A stretch of DNA of 64,000 nt, from the NCBI RefSeq assembly GCF_032854445.1, contig NC_088295.1, positions 53,735,249 to 53,799,248 of the forward strand, given 5' to 3'. Numbering within the stretch: position 1 is the first letter of the stretch; each line of letters starts with the position of its first letter. Shown in pieces: positions 62,240 to 64,000 of the stretch. The translations under genes and the position numbers were made by a program. This DNA comes from Liolophura sinensis. Lineage: Eukaryota; Mollusca; Polyplacophora; Chitonida; Chitonidae. A model generated the notes under the pieces. The model did not search any database and was not told where the DNA came from. It was given only the letters and a program-made list of their open reading frames with translations.

Positions 62240-63560
62240 GTTCCGTGTGCTGTGGTTTCCTTATACAGTGGCACACAAGATTTGACTGTATTCTGCATGC
62301 TGTGGTTTCTGTGTGTAATGCCACACATTACTTGGCTATATTCTGCATGCCGTGGTTTCAGTATGTATTACAACACACTATATGAGTCCGTTTTCTCATG
62401 TCTGTATTTTGTGTTTTCCTTAAATAACCACAAAATGTTTTATATGTAGTGGGGTTTTTTTTTGTATGTACATGTATTACCACACAATACGTGAATTTCC
62501 TCCTGCGTTATATCAGATTCGGCTACTTGGATGCATTCTTTATACTGTGGTTTCCTCATGTGTTATCACATAATACTTGGATGTGTTCCTGTGGACTGTG
62601 GTTTCCTCGTGTGTTACATCAGGCTACTTGGATGCATTCTTTATACTGTGGTTTCCTCATGTGTTATCACATAATACTTGGATGTGTTCCTGTGGACTGT
62701 GGTTTCCTCATGTGTTACATCAGGCTACTTGGATGCATTCTTTATACTGTGGTTTCCTCATGTGTTATCACATAATACTTGGATGTGTTCCTGTGGACTG
62801 TGGTTTCCTCATGTGTTACATCAGGCTACTTGGATGCATTCTTTATATTACAACACACTATATGAGTCCGTTTTCTCATGTCTGTATTTTGTGTTTTCCT
62901 TAAATAACCACAAAATGTTTTATATGTAGTGGGGGTTTTTTTTGTATGTACATGTATTACCACACAATACGTGAATTTCCTCCTGCGTTATATCAGATTC
63001 GGCTACTTGGATGCATTCTTTATACTGTGGTTTCCTCATGTGTTATCACATAATACTTGGATGTGTTCCTGTGGACTGTGGTTTCCTCGTGTGTTACATC
63101 AGGCTACTTGGATGCATTCTTTATACTGTGGTTTCCTCATGTGTTATCACATAATACTTGGATGTGTTCCTGTGGACTGTGGTTTCCTCATGTGTTACAT
63201 CAGGCTACTTGGATGCATTCTTTATACTGTGGTTTCCTCATGTGTTATCACATAATACTTGGATGTGTTCCTGTGGACTGTGGTTTCCTCATGTGTTACA
63301 GCAGATTACTTAGATGTTTTCAGTGTACTGTCTGTTTAGTATACTGTGGTTTGCTCCTGTATAATCGATTATCACATAATGCTGTGTTTAGATTTCTTCC
63401 GTATTATCACATACATGTAATACTTGAACGTGTTCCGTATACGGTGGATTGGTTTCCTTGTGTATTAGCATCCAGTTTTAGGATGTGTTCAGTATACTGT
63501 GGTTTCCTCATATGTAACCGTTTACTACACAATCGTGCGTTCAGAATACTGTAATTAACT
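62240..63560. repeat. 50/51-bp units in 101-bp dimers inside a 480-bp tandem duplication
   Basis: The dimer joins a unit with 'acatcaggctacttggatgc' to one with 'atcacataatacttggatgt', each ending 'ctgtggtttcctca'. The dimers repeat every 101 bp (62521, 62622, 62723, 62824). The whole block 62359-62838 is repeated 480 bp later almost base for base, including a unique part with 'taaataaccacaaaatgttt'. Diverged single units flank it at 62240-62358 and 63300-63545. Confidence 0.96.
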
Positions 63561-64000
63561 TGTGTACGACAGTTTGCTTCACACTATTTGGATCATCAAA
63601 TAAGAGATGCTCGTTAGCAAAATGATGTTCACTCTGAGACAGTACAATTCAGTCGGAAAGGTCGCGGCATGGATTGTGGGCTCTTGGTCACATGATTAGG
63701 CTTTTTGCTAACGTTCTAAAATATTAAATAGCCGTCGAAAATAAATAGACGTCATACAGACTTCGAGCGATTTTGTTCAAACTTACTGCGTCAGTCTTAT
63801 TTACTATACGAAGCCTTTATAATACCCTTTAAGCTCCCAAACTTCATTGATGATCGAAAATTTCGGAGAAACACGTTCTCAAACAGGTTTAATATGGAAA
63901 TTAAGAGACTGGTAATGAACAAAGAGACAAACTATTTTTGAAAGATTCATGTATATTAAATGTTTCCTAATTTTCAGATTGGTTCTAAACTGTAGAGTGA
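63561..64000. other. Window end, nothing firmly recognised
   Basis: A 25-codon frame starting at the ATG ATG near 63620 has no domain. The stretch has more CG dinucleotides than the arrays before it, so a promoter or first exon of a gene beyond the window is possible but unproven. Confidence 0.3.

Overview
The window looks like a piece of an animal nuclear genome, most likely a mollusc or another lophotrochozoan. It is AT-rich, has long introns with GT/AG boundaries, is full of tRNA-derived SINEs ending in AAAT or CACT repeats, and carries many minisatellite arrays. I cannot name the species. Three protein-coding genes can be supported; most other open frames are chance frames or frames kept open by tandem repeats.

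Layout: 1-19.4 kb has no recognisable coding gene. It holds SINE copies, minisatellites (24, 29, 31, 27, 19 and 40 bp periods) and two similar TATA-like segments near 3.45 and 13.63 kb. 19.4-23.0 kb (+) is an intronless Toll-like receptor of the multiple-cysteine-cluster type. 23.0-28.2 kb is intergenic between the convergent receptor gene and the next gene. 28.2-42.8 kb (-) is an 18-exon KDM1A/LSD1 histone demethylase gene, read exon by exon to an 811-residue protein. 42.77-43.26 kb is a short shared 5' interval. 43.26-58.05 kb (+) is a 10-exon gene for a 637-residue DUF4140/DUF4139 protein (F37C4.5-like), a family of unknown function. 58-64 kb is almost wholly tandem repeats (36, 36, 54 and 101/480 bp periods).

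The genes do not form an obvious pathway. The receptor is a membrane innate-immunity or developmental sensor, KDM1A is a nuclear chromatin enzyme, and the DUF4139 protein has no signal peptide or membrane segment that I can see. The one structural link is that KDM1A and the DUF4139 gene start head to head, 490 bp apart, so they may share a bidirectional promoter.

Repeats: SINE-A is a tRNA-derived element of about 265-270 bp with an (AAAT)n tail; two copies have clear target-site duplications and one has a near-perfect one. SINE-B is a different tRNA-derived element of about 355 bp with a CACT-rich tail; one copy has a 13-bp duplication. A foldback element lies in an intron of the DUF4139 gene. 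I found no CRISPR array, genuine tRNA or rRNA gene, and no intact transposase or reverse transcriptase.
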